A stretch of 55,768 nucleotides of DNA. It comes from Shackletoniella antarctica. GTDB lineage: Bacteria; Cyanobacteriota; Cyanobacteriia; Phormidesmidales; Phormidesmidaceae. Position numbers and translations under genes: made by a program. Shown piece by piece: positions 47,701-55,768 of the stretch; position 1 is the stretch's first letter; every line of letters starts with the position of its first letter. The notes under the pieces were generated by a model. That model saw only the letters and a program-made list of their open reading frames with translations, made no database searches and was not told the origin of the DNA. The stretch lies in the NCBI GenBank assembly GCA_003241845.1, contig QBMN01000005.1, positions 1 through 55,768 of the forward strand. Direction: 5' to 3'.

Positions 47701-50247
47701 AAACTCTAGGTCGCGATCGCCCTGGGCGGTGGCCACGTAGACGCGATCGCCCCCGCCGGTCAAATCGACCGCCAGCGCCCCACCCTGGCTATAGGTCACC
47801 GGGCCGCTGAGGGGTGAGGCAAAGGCCAGATCGCCAGCGCTTAGCCCCACCAGTGAGGCATTGCCGTTGAGGGCCAGGGCACCGGGGCGACCCCGCAGCC
47901 GCCCCTGAAAGAAGGCATTGCCCGCCAGCGGCAGCACCGCTGGCACCGGCAGGGCGGCCAGACTATAGCCATTGACGTCGAGGTTGAGGTCGAGGTTGGC
48001 AATGGCGGGCGCACCAGGGCCGCTGAGCCGAGGGGTGACAAAGCCATTGGCCCGAATGCCAGCGGTGCTGGCCTGCTGCACCAGCACCGACTGCCCGTTC
48101 CAGGCCAGGTCGGCGGTCAGCGGTTCGCGCACCTGGGCTAGCTGGGGGGCGCGGCCCGCCGCTGTGGCCAGCCCGTCAGAGAGCGAGAGCTGACCCTGCC
48201 CCCTGACCCCGGCCAGGGTGAGGTTGGTGGTGGTACCCGTCAAGCGAAAGCTGCCCTGGGCGGTGCCCTGGAGGTCGGGGGCAAAGGCGGCTAGCTGTAG
48301 GTCGCGGCCCTGCAAATCGGCGTTCCACTGGCCCCCCGCCAGGTTGGCGCGGGTGAGCACGGTGCCCCCGGCCAGGGCGATCGCCCCATTGCCCTCGCCC
48401 GCTATGCCCGCCAACCCAGGGGTTTGCAGGTTGCCCGAGAGCTGAGCGACACCGCTGGCCACCCCCTCGACCCTGGCCCCCAGCTGGCTGAGCTGCACCC
48501 CTGCCGCCCGCAGGTCGGCATTCCACTGGCCGTTGGCGAGGGTGCCCTGGCCCGCCACGGTGCCCCCGGCCACCTGCACAAAGGTATCGGTAAAGCGCAG
48601 GGTGCTGCCCGCCAGGGCAATGTCGCCCCGAGCCGGGTAGGCCCCCGCCGGGGCGCGCCAGGCGGCGGTGCCGGAGAGCTGGTTGAGCGGGCCATCGATA
48701 TCGGCCTCAAAAAACACCGGCCCCAGAGCCACCTGGTCAGACAGCCCGTAGGCCTGACCAATGGCAGCGGCAGCTTCAGCTTTGGTCAGCCCCAGCAGCT
48801 GGGGCTGACCAAAGCTGAAGCTGCCGCTGCCGGTGAGCGTTCCCCCCGCCTGGGGCAGCGCCCGCAGGCGGTCAATCGCCAGGTTGCGGCCGCGCAGGGT
48901 GGTGTTGGCTTCAAGGTCAGAGAAAGCCACCCGATCCACCAAAACGGTGCCCTGAGAGCTAAAGTCGGTGGCAATCACTGGCTGCCCCAGGGGGCCAGTC
49001 ATGGTGACATCGGCCACAAAGTTGCCCTCGGTTGACACCGGCAGCGCCACCTCAAACAGCTCAGTCATCTGGGCCAGGGTAAAGGGGTTGACCTGGCCGC
49101 TGAGGTCATAGCCCTCGTCTAGATCGAGGGTGCCGCCCGCCGCCGCCGTCAGCGCCCCCAGGCTGGCCGTCACCCCTTCAAACTCGATCACCCGGCCCCT
49201 AAAGCGCACATCGCCCTCAAGATTTTCGAGGGTCTCGGGCAGCCCCTGGGTGATCAGCGAACCGTCTTTGACCCGCGCGGTGCCGACCACTCGGGTGGGC
49301 ACGCCCCGACCACTTTCAATGTCTACCTGGCCGCTGACTAGGCCCGTGGGAAACTGCACCGGCAGCGGCCTGGGTAAAAAGGAATCCACCAGGGGCATAA
49401 AGTCGGTGGCTCGGGCCTCGTGAGCCCGCAGGTTGATGTTGGCCTGCAGGCCGGAGCCAGGCACCGCCGTGGCATCGGCACTGGTGCCGGCAGTAGCTTG
49501 GTCACCGGTAGACTCTGTGTCTGGAGGCAGCAGCACCGCCCCCTTTAGGTCAAGACGTCCTCCCTGCACTGAGCGGCCGCTCAGGGTCAAGTCGAGCTGC
49601 TGGGTCTCTAGGGGAGAATCGGGATCTTCGGGCACCTCAATCAGGGTGTCGCTGAACTGAAGCTGGCCTTGAAGATCGGCGATCGCCACCTCGATCGGCT
49701 CCAGGTCGCCCTCCAGGTAGGGCACCATGGTGAGCTGCCCATCTTTGACATCGATAGTTTTGAGCTTGACGGCGATCAGCGGGTCGCGATCGCGCTCTGG
49801 CAGATTAAGGTCGAGATCAAACCATTCGCGGTCGGCATTTTGCTCCAGGTAAAGCTCTCCCTGCTCTAGGGTGACGGTGAGCGGCAGTTCTCGTCGCCAG
49901 ATATCAAGCAGCCTAAAGCGCACCTCAACCGCTTCTAGCGATAGGGTGTCGGGGTTCGTCGGTGTTGCCGGAATGGTCGATGGCCCCAGCCGCACCCCAG
50001 ACAGGCCCACTCGCTCCACCGGCCCCAGCTCCACCGGGCGATTCAAAGTTTCAGACAGCTGCTCTGACAGCCAGGGGGCAAGGTAGTTGCGGCTCCAGAC
50101 CCAGCCCCCGAGGGCCACAGCCCCGCCCAGCACCAGCCCACTACCGACTACGATGCCCACCGCTAGCCAGCGCCGACTGCCGCCAGACCCCAGCGCTGGG
50201 GACGGCTCTAGCTCTTCAGAAGGCTCTGGTTCTTGAGAAGAGGTCAT
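44770..50247 (-). CDS. TamB/DUF490-type translocation and assembly module protein
   Basis: 1825 aa; single N-terminal TM; long beta-rich body; C-terminal LVSGGFLTALESTLGSVSGG...GLERTELRLFSASPPGQQGGGLDIGGEVGFNFSPTISASVQKIFTNVTPAVFSVRYRITDQITVRATTSYEQ. Confidence 0.92.
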   Translation of the reverse strand: MTSSQEPEPSEELEPSPALGSGGSRRWLAVGIVVGSGLVLGGAVALGGWVWSRNYLAPWLSEQLSETLNRPVELGPVERVGLSGVRLGPSTIPATPTNPDTLSLEAVEVRFRLLDIWRRELPLTVTLEQGELYLEQNADREWFDLDLNLPERDRDPLIAVKLKTIDVKDGQLTMVPYLEGDLEPIEVAIADLQGQLQFSDTLIEVPEDPDSPLETQQLDLTLSGRSVQGGRLDLKGAVLLPPDTESTGDQATAGTSADATAVPGSGLQANINLRAHEARATDFMPLVDSFLPRPLPVQFPTGLVSGQVDIESGRGVPTRVVGTARVKDGSLITQGLPETLENLEGDVRFRGRVIEFEGVTASLGALTAAAGGTLDLDEGYDLSGQVNPFTLAQMTELFEVALPVSTEGNFVADVTMTGPLGQPVIATDFSSQGTVLVDRVAFSDLEANTTLRGRNLAIDRLRALPQAGGTLTGSGSFSFGQPQLLGLTKAEAAAAIGQAYGLSDQVALGPVFFEADIDGPLNQLSGTAAWRAPAGAYPARGDIALAGSTLRFTDTFVQVAGGTVAGQGTLANGQWNADLRAAGVQLSQLGARVEGVASGVAQLSGNLQTPGLAGIAGEGNGAIALAGGTVLTRANLAGGQWNADLQGRDLQLAAFAPDLQGTAQGSFRLTGTTTNLTLAGVRGQGQLSLSDGLATAAGRAPQLAQVREPLTADLAWNGQSVLVQQASTAGIRANGFVTPRLSGPGAPAIANLDLNLDVNGYSLAALPVPAVLPLAGNAFFQGRLRGRPGALALNGNASLVGLSAGDLAFASPLSGPVTYSQGGALAVDLTGGGDRVYVATAQGDRDLEFEVRGGAALAQGFTQGDDLYATVENLPVDNLRLPQGGANGIGTVSGLVTSAEIVANLRQPTLRASFDVQDPGVGYLSLPSATEIAAIDPNDPSAPERPMQVTRYSRLRGTVTYANNVVGLVGGVLESASGLSRYLASGTYTLGAAPQINGELTVDNGQINEILQTLLIFERADFRLNLLRPPDWFRPATPADLASLEQVSQVGDRNASLLDQLRRLAEVQELQDMLAAQAETAPLPPLDEFVGGISGTVTASGEIPDGLDVTFDLAGADWVWGNPDGNNGATYRIDEFIAQGSYQDSVLRVEPISLRSDFSGFSATTQQGVALATLNGEVSFNPDDPIDRTLRLEVSDVPVQALRQPLRLPDNFDGLISLGAIFSGSLAEPQVRGQLAVNEATINRNAIDLATANFGYDSGRLRLISRVAIDDQDEDPLRLVASIPLQLPGINQRPETDDVSIALRMRDEGFALINLFTQAITWESGQASLDLAVDGRWPLDRPIREALTTLQVTGSADLEGVTISARSLPEPLTNLRGRIQVVEASGGNASNSLYTNGLVLDVQNLQGDFSNGQVVAGGNLKLLPSVQDLAPGLFDNGSAALSAEADGPQRGDNPFEITLDSIALDLRSPAGTYRGQVDGNVVVGGSVFLLPPLVYGEVRLSNGLLTLPDAEAGGGAPANFATTREPRIFDPIPPVLEDFQLVLANDVRLAIPGIVDVQAEGTLDLVGTAPNIKPNGRINLPNGRISLVTTDFRLTGDENYAEFSDLDETIDPYLVATLSAAVPDSASAGNTLSTATPFPRNEISVSRIDQLGLTQAGVQTVRIRAVVNGRASRVVNLQGVELSSTPPRSEGEIVALISGGFLTALESTLGSVSGGGDGFQGLLAFAGTALLNNLQNFLGSGLERTELRLFSASPPGQQGGGLDIGGEVGFNFSPTISASVQKIFTNVTPAVFSVRYRITDQITVRATTSYEQFNENTGAVLEFRF
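48763..48831. repeat. Perfect 33-bp inverted repeat with 3-nt loop, within tamB coding sequence
   Basis: GGCAGCGGCAGCTTCAGCTTTGGTCAGCCCCAG-CAG-CTGGGGCTGACCAAAGCTGAAGCTGCCGCTGCC. Confidence 0.98.
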
Positions 50248-50327
50248 ACCCGTTTACGCCACCGCAGAACACCCAACAATAGTAATGAACTCCCTGTCAT
50301 CTGCCTACTATCCCCAAGGAACTTATC

Positions 50328-50508
50328 TAACCTGCATTGTTCATAACGCTAAGGAAATGCCCGTCATTCCCATGGAAACGGGAATCTACGCGAAGCCACC
50401 TCCTCCCGACTGGATGCCCGCCCCACGCCTTCGCGGGGGCAGGCACTGCGCGGGAATGACAGCTTTCGACTTCTGTGCTCGTGAATAATTCGGGCTTAGG
50501 AACTTATC
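50328..50508. mobile_element. MITE-like / REP-like element, copy A
   Basis: ACCTGCATTGTTCAT...CGTCATTCCC...CGCGGGAATGACAGC..GACTTCTGTGCTCGTGAATAATTCGGGCTTAG. Imperfect terminal inverted repeat; AGGAACTTATC on both sides (50317-50327, 50498-50508). Confidence 0.5.
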
Positions 50509-50642
50509 CAGGGAACTTAATTCAGTAACTAGCGACGAGGGGGACGTGTCCAGTTGCCCCGTTTCAGCCCCGCCTCAAAAGCCGATGCCAAGGAGACAAG
50601 CGCCAAGGAGATAAGGCGACTTCTGGGAAATAGTATCCCAAT

Positions 50643-50663
50643 GGTGGGCAGTGCCCACCCTAC
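50643..50663. repeat. Interspersed palindrome GGTGGGCAGTGCCCACCCTAC
   Basis: Identical to 40234-40254. Confidence 0.75.
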
Positions 50664-50825
50664 AACGGCTATAGTCGCTGGATCAAAGCTGGTATCTTCT
50701 TTCCTAGAAATCTCCTAAGTGCCAAGGAGGCAAGCGCCAAGACGTTGTCTAGGGTGATTTTGTTCGCACAGCGCTGGCCCGCCCACTGGGCCGCTAAAGT
50801 AAGTAGGTAGAGCTGCTAGTGAGAT

Positions 50826-51248
50826 ATGGCTATGGTGTACGTGCTGTTATTTAACGCCCGCACCGAAAACGAAGGCATTCATACCCTCAATGTTGACGGG
50901 CAAGATGTGGTGCTGATGTTTGAATACGAAGACGATGCCACCCGCTTTGCCCTCATGCTAGAAGCCCAAGATTTTCCCGAGGCCGCCGTCGAGGGCATGG
51001 ATCAGGCAAAAATTGAAGAATTTTGCGAGTCTGCGGGCTACGGCCACCGCCTAGTGTCCAAGGGTTCCCTGGCGATGCCCCCCGAGCAAAACCTGGAGCA
51101 AACCACCTGGAACCCCGATCAGTCGCCAGACGATCTAGATATCCGTAGCCCAGAGACCCGTAAACCAGAGACCCGTGCCCCAGAGACCAGCGGCCCCTCT
51201 CAGGCCGAGATTGACCGCATGCGGCAGCAGCTTGAGAAATTGCTCTAG
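50826..51248 (+). CDS. DUF3110 domain-containing protein
   Basis: MVYVLLFNARTENEGIHTLNVDGQDVVLMFEYEDDATRFALMLEAQDFPEAAVEGMDQAKIEEFCESAGY, a cyanobacterial/plastid family. Confidence 0.88.
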   Translation: MAMVYVLLFNARTENEGIHTLNVDGQDVVLMFEYEDDATRFALMLEAQDFPEAAVEGMDQAKIEEFCESAGYGHRLVSKGSLAMPPEQNLEQTTWNPDQSPDDLDIRSPETRKPETRAPETSGPSQAEIDRMRQQLEKLL

Positions 51249-51260
51249 GTCTAGCGCTCT

Positions 51261-52211
51261 ATGTCTTCGCCTCTCTCCGCCCTGCCTCTCTCCGCCCTGC
51301 TAGACCGCGCCCGCCAGGGCGATGCTCTGGCCATTGCCCACCTGCTCAGCCAGTCCCTGGCCGACCAGGGTATTGTCGCCCAGGGGCAATGGCAGGGTGA
51401 TCAGCTTCAGCTCACCCTAGAGGCCGATACCGCTATTCCTCAACGGCAGGTGGTGTCGCACATTCAGCGGGGGCTACAGCGTCTCGGAATCGCCTATCCC
51501 GTTGAGTCTGTTCAAGTGACGGCGCGGCAGGTGAGCTACCCTACCGCCGACTGGCAGGCAAGCTTTGGCCTGGGAGAATCCGCCGGGTCTGCCAAGGCTG
51601 GGGCTGAGGGGGGCAATGGTGGGGCAAATACCTCAGCCTTGAGTGAGCCTGCCCTGGCCGAGAATCTAAGCGCAGCCAGCCAGCCCGGTGCGAGCACTGA
51701 GGATGGGGCAGTGTTGCCAGATTCTTCCCCATCCCCGCGCCCAAATCCTCGCCCAGACCCGCGACTAGACGCCGCTGCGACCGGCGCCGAACCCCAGAAG
51801 ACAACCCTGTCTGACACCACCCTGGTGACCCTGGCCCATCTGGTTCCGCTGATCAGCTACCTGGTGGTGGGCAGTCAGTGGCTGGGGGGCTGGCCAGTGT
51901 TTTGGGGTGGGTCATTTTTGCTGCCCTGGCGGGTGGTGCTGCCCCTGGTGCTGTTGCTAACCAAAAGGGGCGGGGCAGACCCTGATCTGGGGCCTGAGGC
52001 CCTGCCGAGCCAGGCCAAGGCGGCGCTTAACTTTCAGCTCACGATGGTGATTGCCTGGATGATTACCATTGCGCTGATGTTTGTACTGGTGGGCTTTTTG
52101 CTGGTGGTGCCTCTGGGGCTGCTGGAAGTGGTGAGCTGCATTGTGGCGGCGGTGCGGGCCTCGGAGGGTAAACCCGTTCGCTATGTGGGAGCGATTCGGT
52201 TTGTGCGGTAG
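51261..52211 (+). CDS. Membrane protein with C-terminal DUF4870-like domain
   Basis: LVTLAHLVPLISYLVVGSQWLGG...SQAKAALNFQLTMVIAWMITIALMFVLVGFLLVVPLGLLEVVSCIVAAVRASEGKPVRYVGAIRFVR. Confidence 0.75.
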   Translation: MSSPLSALPLSALLDRARQGDALAIAHLLSQSLADQGIVAQGQWQGDQLQLTLEADTAIPQRQVVSHIQRGLQRLGIAYPVESVQVTARQVSYPTADWQASFGLGESAGSAKAGAEGGNGGANTSALSEPALAENLSAASQPGASTEDGAVLPDSSPSPRPNPRPDPRLDAAATGAEPQKTTLSDTTLVTLAHLVPLISYLVVGSQWLGGWPVFWGGSFLLPWRVVLPLVLLLTKRGGADPDLGPEALPSQAKAALNFQLTMVIAWMITIALMFVLVGFLLVVPLGLLEVVSCIVAAVRASEGKPVRYVGAIRFVR

Positions 52212-52225
52212 GTTTCTACACTGGG

Positions 52226-52264
52226 TTTGTGCGCCAGATTTGTGCGCCAGGTTTGTGCGCTAGA
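52226..52264 (+). repeat. 13-bp tandem repeat TTTGTGCGCCAGA x3
   Basis: TTTGTGCGCCAGA|TTTGTGCGCCAGG|TTTGTGCGCTAGA just after the 52211 stop; resembles the end of the preceding CDS (GGTTTGTGCGGTAG). Confidence 0.8.
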
Positions 52265-52311
52265 GTCGCCATCCTCTACATTAGCGGCAGTGTTTATTGC
52301 CCTGATCTCCC

Positions 52312-53274
52312 GTGACTGCCAACTCTGCCGCTGATCCTCACTCCCCTAGACCTTACCCTGCTGTGACCAACCCCGCTGACCGGGGCTACTTGCTTACCGA
52401 GCAGGCCAACCCCCGCAGTGCGACCCTCGACCAACTCAGCGCCCTAGAGCTGGTTGACCTGTTTAACCAAGAAGACCAGCGCACCCTAACGGCGATCGCC
52501 GCCGCGCGCGAGCCCTTGGCCCTAGCCATTGAGGCGACGGCCCAGGGGCTGCGCCAGGGGGGGCGACTGTTTTATGTGGGGGCAGGCACCAGCGGTCGCC
52601 TGGGCGTGCTCGACGCGGCAGAATGCCCGCCCACCTTTTGCACCCCGCCAGAGCTGGTGCAGGGCATCATTGCGGGCGGGGCCAGTGCCCTGGTAAAAAG
52701 CTCTGAGGGGCTGGAAGATGTGGCTGAAGATGGGGCAGCGGCGATCGCCCAGCGAGCCGTGCAGCCCCAAGATATTGTGGTGGGCATTACCGCCGGGGGC
52801 ACCACGCCCTACGTGCGAGGGGCGATCGCCGCCGCCCGAGATCGCGGTGCTACCACCGTGTTTATCGCCTGTGTGCCCGCCGACCAGGTGCCGATAGACG
52901 CCGACATTGACATTCGCCTGCTGGTGGGGCCAGAGCTGCTGGCCGGGTCCACCCGGCTGAAGGCGGGCACTGTCACCAAAATGGCCCTGAATATTCTCTC
53001 TACCGGAGTGATGGTGCGCCTGGGCAAGGTCTACGGCAACCGCATGGTCGATGTGGCGGTGACCAACACTAAGCTGCGCGATCGCGCCCTGCGCATTCTC
53101 TGCGACCTCACCAATTTAGATCGGGCCGCCGCCGCCGCCCTGCTCGACCGCAGCCAGCAGCAGGTCAAGCTAGCTCTAATGATGCACCTCGGCAACCTCG
53201 ACGCCGCCGCCGCGACCCAGCGCTTGGAACAGCATCAAGGGCATTTGCGTGAGGCGATTGGTGCCGGGGGGTGA
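52312..53274 (+). CDS. murQ: N-acetylmuramic acid 6-phosphate etherase
   Basis: RLFYVGAGTSGRLGVLDAAECPPTFCTPPELVQGIIAGGASAL...VVGITAGGTTPYV...RLKAGTVTKMALNILSTGVMVRLGKVYGNRMVDV. Confidence 0.97.
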   Translation: MTANSAADPHSPRPYPAVTNPADRGYLLTEQANPRSATLDQLSALELVDLFNQEDQRTLTAIAAAREPLALAIEATAQGLRQGGRLFYVGAGTSGRLGVLDAAECPPTFCTPPELVQGIIAGGASALVKSSEGLEDVAEDGAAAIAQRAVQPQDIVVGITAGGTTPYVRGAIAAARDRGATTVFIACVPADQVPIDADIDIRLLVGPELLAGSTRLKAGTVTKMALNILSTGVMVRLGKVYGNRMVDVAVTNTKLRDRALRILCDLTNLDRAAAAALLDRSQQQVKLALMMHLGNLDAAAATQRLEQHQGHLREAIGAGG

Positions 53275-53336
53275 GTGGGTGAATGAGATGGGCCTGTTGT
53301 AGCCCGAAGGATTTTAGCCAGAACTGATGACACGCC

Positions 53337-53996
53337 CTAGCGCGCCGCTGACGACAGTTCAGGGTATGGGGGTTCTGCTCCGTCGAGCCAAACGCGGTCG
53401 AGGCAGGCCCCCTCAAGGCCGGCGGTGGATAGGCTGGCCCCCCGCAGGTTTGCCCCCGTCAAATCGGCCCCGCGCAGGTTGGCCCCGCGCAGGTCGGCCC
53501 CGCGCAAATCGGTGTAACTCAGGTTGGCGTGGCGTAGGTCGGCCTCGCGCAGTATGACCTGGTGCAGGGTGGCCAGGCGCAAATCGCCATAGCTCAGGGT
53601 GGCCTGGTTGAGGTCGGCGCGGCTGAGATCGGCGCGAATCAGCACCGCGCGGGCCAGGTTGACTGCCGCTAAGTTGGCTCCTGCCAGACTGGCTCGCCAC
53701 AAATTGCAGCCGCCCAGCCGTGCTCCCACCAGCACGGCATCGCTGAGGTTGGCGTGGCGTAGGTCGGCCTGGGTCAGGTCAATGCCGGGCAAAACCAGGC
53801 CAGGCATCCAGGCCTCGTGAAAGTCTAGGCGGCTGAAGTCGCGACGGCCGCTGGCGTACAGGTCTAGCACCTCAGCCATCGTGATGACGATGGACTGCGA
53901 ATCCATAGGATTTACGTTAACCATCAGATGCTGCTCCAACCTGTTCTGCCCGCCTGTTCTGCCCAACTGCCTGGGCCAACGTATTTGCCGACGCAT
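53337..53996 (-). CDS. Pentapeptide repeat protein
   Basis: ADLRHANLSDAVL...ANLAAVNLARAVLIRADLSRADLNQATLSYGDLRLATL...ADLRGANLRGADLTGANLRGASL. Confidence 0.93.
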   Translation of the reverse strand: MRRQIRWPRQLGRTGGQNRLEQHLMVNVNPMDSQSIVITMAEVLDLYASGRRDFSRLDFHEAWMPGLVLPGIDLTQADLRHANLSDAVLVGARLGGCNLWRASLAGANLAAVNLARAVLIRADLSRADLNQATLSYGDLRLATLHQVILREADLRHANLSYTDLRGADLRGANLRGADLTGANLRGASLSTAGLEGACLDRVWLDGAEPPYPELSSAAR

Positions 53997-54098
53997 TTGC
54001 CGCTAGCCCCGGTCATCTAGCCATAGAGACTCAAGAGTATTGCCAAATGTTACGCACTTGTAACGTAATGTAACAATTTCTCATGATTGTGGCAAGCC

Positions 54099-54299
54099 TA
54101 GCCTGCATTATTCATGACCATAAGGAACTGCGCGTCATTCTGGCGTAGAGCCTGCCCCCGCGCAGGCGTGGGGCGGGAATCAGCTCCTGTCATTCCCGCG
54201 CAGGCGAGAATCCACTAGAGAGTCTGGTGCGTCGCCTTGATTCCCGTTTTCACGGGAATCAAGGCCATTGACTTCTGCTCTGGTGAACAATTCAGGCTA
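54099..54299. mobile_element. MITE-like / REP-like element, copy B
   Basis: TAGCCTGCATTATTCA (54099-54114) and TGAACAATTCAGGCTA (54284-54299) are inverted repeats with 2 mismatches in 16. Shares CATAAGGAA..CGTCATTC and GACTTCTGCTC..GTGAA with copy A. Confidence 0.6.
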
Positions 54300-54424
54300 A
54301 GCAAAGGCATCTAAACGCGTCTAAAGCCTAAGTTTTTAGCGGTTTCTGAGCTTATTAGGGAGAAGAATTGGAGTTTATCTAACGATTTTTCGACCTCTGA
54401 TACCAAACCATAGTCGGCAGCGCC

Positions 54425-54516
54425 GCGATCGCAGCGCTGCCGACGGGGCGATCGCAGCGCTGCCGACGGGGCGATCGCAGCGCTGCCGACGGGGCGACCG
54501 CAGCGCTGCCGACAGA
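54425..54516. repeat. 23-bp HIP1-containing tandem repeat GCGATCGCAGCGCTGCCGACGGG x4
   Basis: Units at 54425, 54448, 54471 and 54494 (last with GCGACCGC); next HIP1 at 54517. Confidence 0.95.
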
Positions 54517-54620
54517 GCGATCGCAGGTTTATCCAGCCGTGGCCCCCGACTTCGCCGACTTGCTCCACGAGCGGCGGCAAGCAATGGTGCGCCTGCTGGT
54601 CAATCTAGGGGCCACCCGCA

Positions 54621-55358
54621 TCACTCTACCGTCGGGCTTTCAGCCGCCTCCACGGCGACCCCGTCGGGCTGGCTAAATAGCCCAAACAGCGGCCCTAGCA
54701 GCGCCCCAATGGCAAAGCCCCCGGCGTGGGCCCAGTAGGCGATACCGCCGCTTTCCATGCCGATCATGGTGGGGGCACTGAGGCTAGCGAAGCCGTAGAA
54801 CGCCTGCTGCACAAACCAAATGCCCAGGTAAAAGATGGCAGGGATTCGCAGCGGCAGCGGAAATGGCCCCAGGGGCACTAGGGTGAGAATGCGCACCTGG
54901 GGGAAGCGGAATATATAGGCCCCCATCACCCCGGCGATCGCCCCGCTAGCCCCCAGCGATGGAATCTCTGACCCCATGGCAAAAAACCACTGGGCCAGGT
55001 TGGCCAGCACCCCGCACAGCAGATAAAACAGCAAAAACCGCAGATGCCCCATCTGGTCTTCGACGTTGTTGCCAAAAATCCACAGGTAGAGCATGTTGCC
55101 CGCCACGTGTAAAAAGCCGCCGTGGAGAAACTGACCCGTCACCAGCGTCAGCCACTCTTCGGCATTGGGTACCGAGACCCCCGTAGTCAGGCTGGTAGAA
55201 AACTCTTCAGGCACCACCGCCCAGGCCTGGAAAAAAGGCGTCAGCTCAGAGGCAGGCAGGCTGAGCTCATAGATAAACAGAGCCACATTCAGCACAATCA
55301 GCCCGTAGGTAACGTACGGGGTGCGCTGACCGGGGTTGTAATCTTTTAGGGGTACCAC
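54621..55358 (-). CDS. Rhomboid-family intramembrane serine protease
   Basis: VTGQFLHGGFLHVAGNMLYLWIFGNNVEDQMG, SLGASGAIAGVMGAYIF (GASG), YWAHAGGFAIGALLGPLF. Confidence 0.95.
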   Translation of the reverse strand: MVPLKDYNPGQRTPYVTYGLIVLNVALFIYELSLPASELTPFFQAWAVVPEEFSTSLTTGVSVPNAEEWLTLVTGQFLHGGFLHVAGNMLYLWIFGNNVEDQMGHLRFLLFYLLCGVLANLAQWFFAMGSEIPSLGASGAIAGVMGAYIFRFPQVRILTLVPLGPFPLPLRIPAIFYLGIWFVQQAFYGFASLSAPTMIGMESGGIAYWAHAGGFAIGALLGPLFGLFSQPDGVAVEAAESPTVE

Positions 55359-55499
55359 CAGCTACCTCATCAATGCTGAATACAGCAACACTATTACAGA
55401 GTCCTGCGAAAATGAAAATCCTCCCTTAGAAATGCAATTAGAAATGCAATAGAAATTACAGGGCTTTGTTTGGCGCGTAACCCGCTACTGTTCATTCCC

Positions 55500-55768
55500 A
55501 TGGCTATGACTAAACCTCTCACCTCTCGTACTGGGCTAGCGGCATCACTGGTGTTGAGCGTGGTGTTGACCTGCTGCATCAGCCGCCCCGGACCGTCGGC
55601 CACCCCCCACGCTCGACCACCCGAGGCTACCCCCGGCAGCAATTCTGAGGCCGCCGCCGCGTCGCCCGATCCCGGCCTGCCCCCGGCTGACCCCTGGTAT
55701 CAGGCCATTGGCACCGCCAACCAGGCGGCCCAGCTCACCACCACCGCCACCACCGCCGCCCAGTGGAA
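55500..55768 (+). CDS. Putative lipoprotein/exported protein, partial (runs off window end)
   Basis: ATG at 55500: MAMTKPLTSRTGLAASLVLSVVLTCCISRPGPSATPHARPPEATPGSNSEAAAASPDPGLPPADPWYQAIGTANQAAQL... open to the window end. Confidence 0.65.
   Translation, partial: MAMTKPLTSRTGLAASLVLSVVLTCCISRPGPSATPHARPPEATPGSNSEAAAASPDPGLPPADPWYQAIGTANQAAQLTTTATTAAQW

Noticed and set aside
53337-53996. Pentapeptide repeat protein as a Qnr-type gyrase-protection factor
   Set aside because: Pentapeptide repeats are common in cyanobacteria; nothing here is specific to Qnr/MfpA.
54425-54516. CRISPR-like array
   Set aside because: Contiguous 23-bp tandem units without unique spacers, and no cas genes in the window.
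1-55768. tRNA or rRNA genes
   Set aside because: No tRNA cloverleaf with GGTTCGAATCC-type T-arm or rRNA segment was recognised by eye; a tRNAscan/Infernal run would be needed to exclude them fully.

Overview
This is a GC-rich cyanobacterial chromosomal window. The evidence is many HIP1 (GCGATCGC) octamers, a DUF3110 protein, a GUN4 domain, a TamB homologue, and several Uma2/DUF820 genes. Conserved genes include carB, msrA, truB, a cytoplasmic alpha-amylase, rmuC (split by an in-frame stop), an Amidase_3 protein next to a SpoIID/LytB protein, rpiA, recJ, a vanadium haloperoxidase, speA, lepB, tamB, murQ and a rhomboid protease. Accessory regions carry an IS66 end, an ISAs1 remnant, a UPF0175/DUF3368 toxin-antitoxin pair between duplicated Uma2 sequences, two large STAND NTPases and an AT-rich island (~17.0-22.7 kb). 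The most notable observations are: (1) a membrane-anchored NACHT ATPase ending in a GUN4 tetrapyrrole-binding domain; (2) a secreted Cys-rich protein next to a DsbA-like oxidoreductase and divergent from an NB-ARC/WD40 STAND protein; (3) a 14-bp x ~9 tandem array forming two chains of stop/start-overlapping mini-ORFs that leads into the recJ GTG start; (4) a 130-nt element closed by a perfect 16-bp inverted repeat with three internal hairpins; (5) a perfect 33-bp palindrome inside tamB; (6) a palindromic repeat apparently inserted in frame in carB; (7) two MITE-like elements. All calls come from reading the sequence and supplied ORFs; no database search was run.
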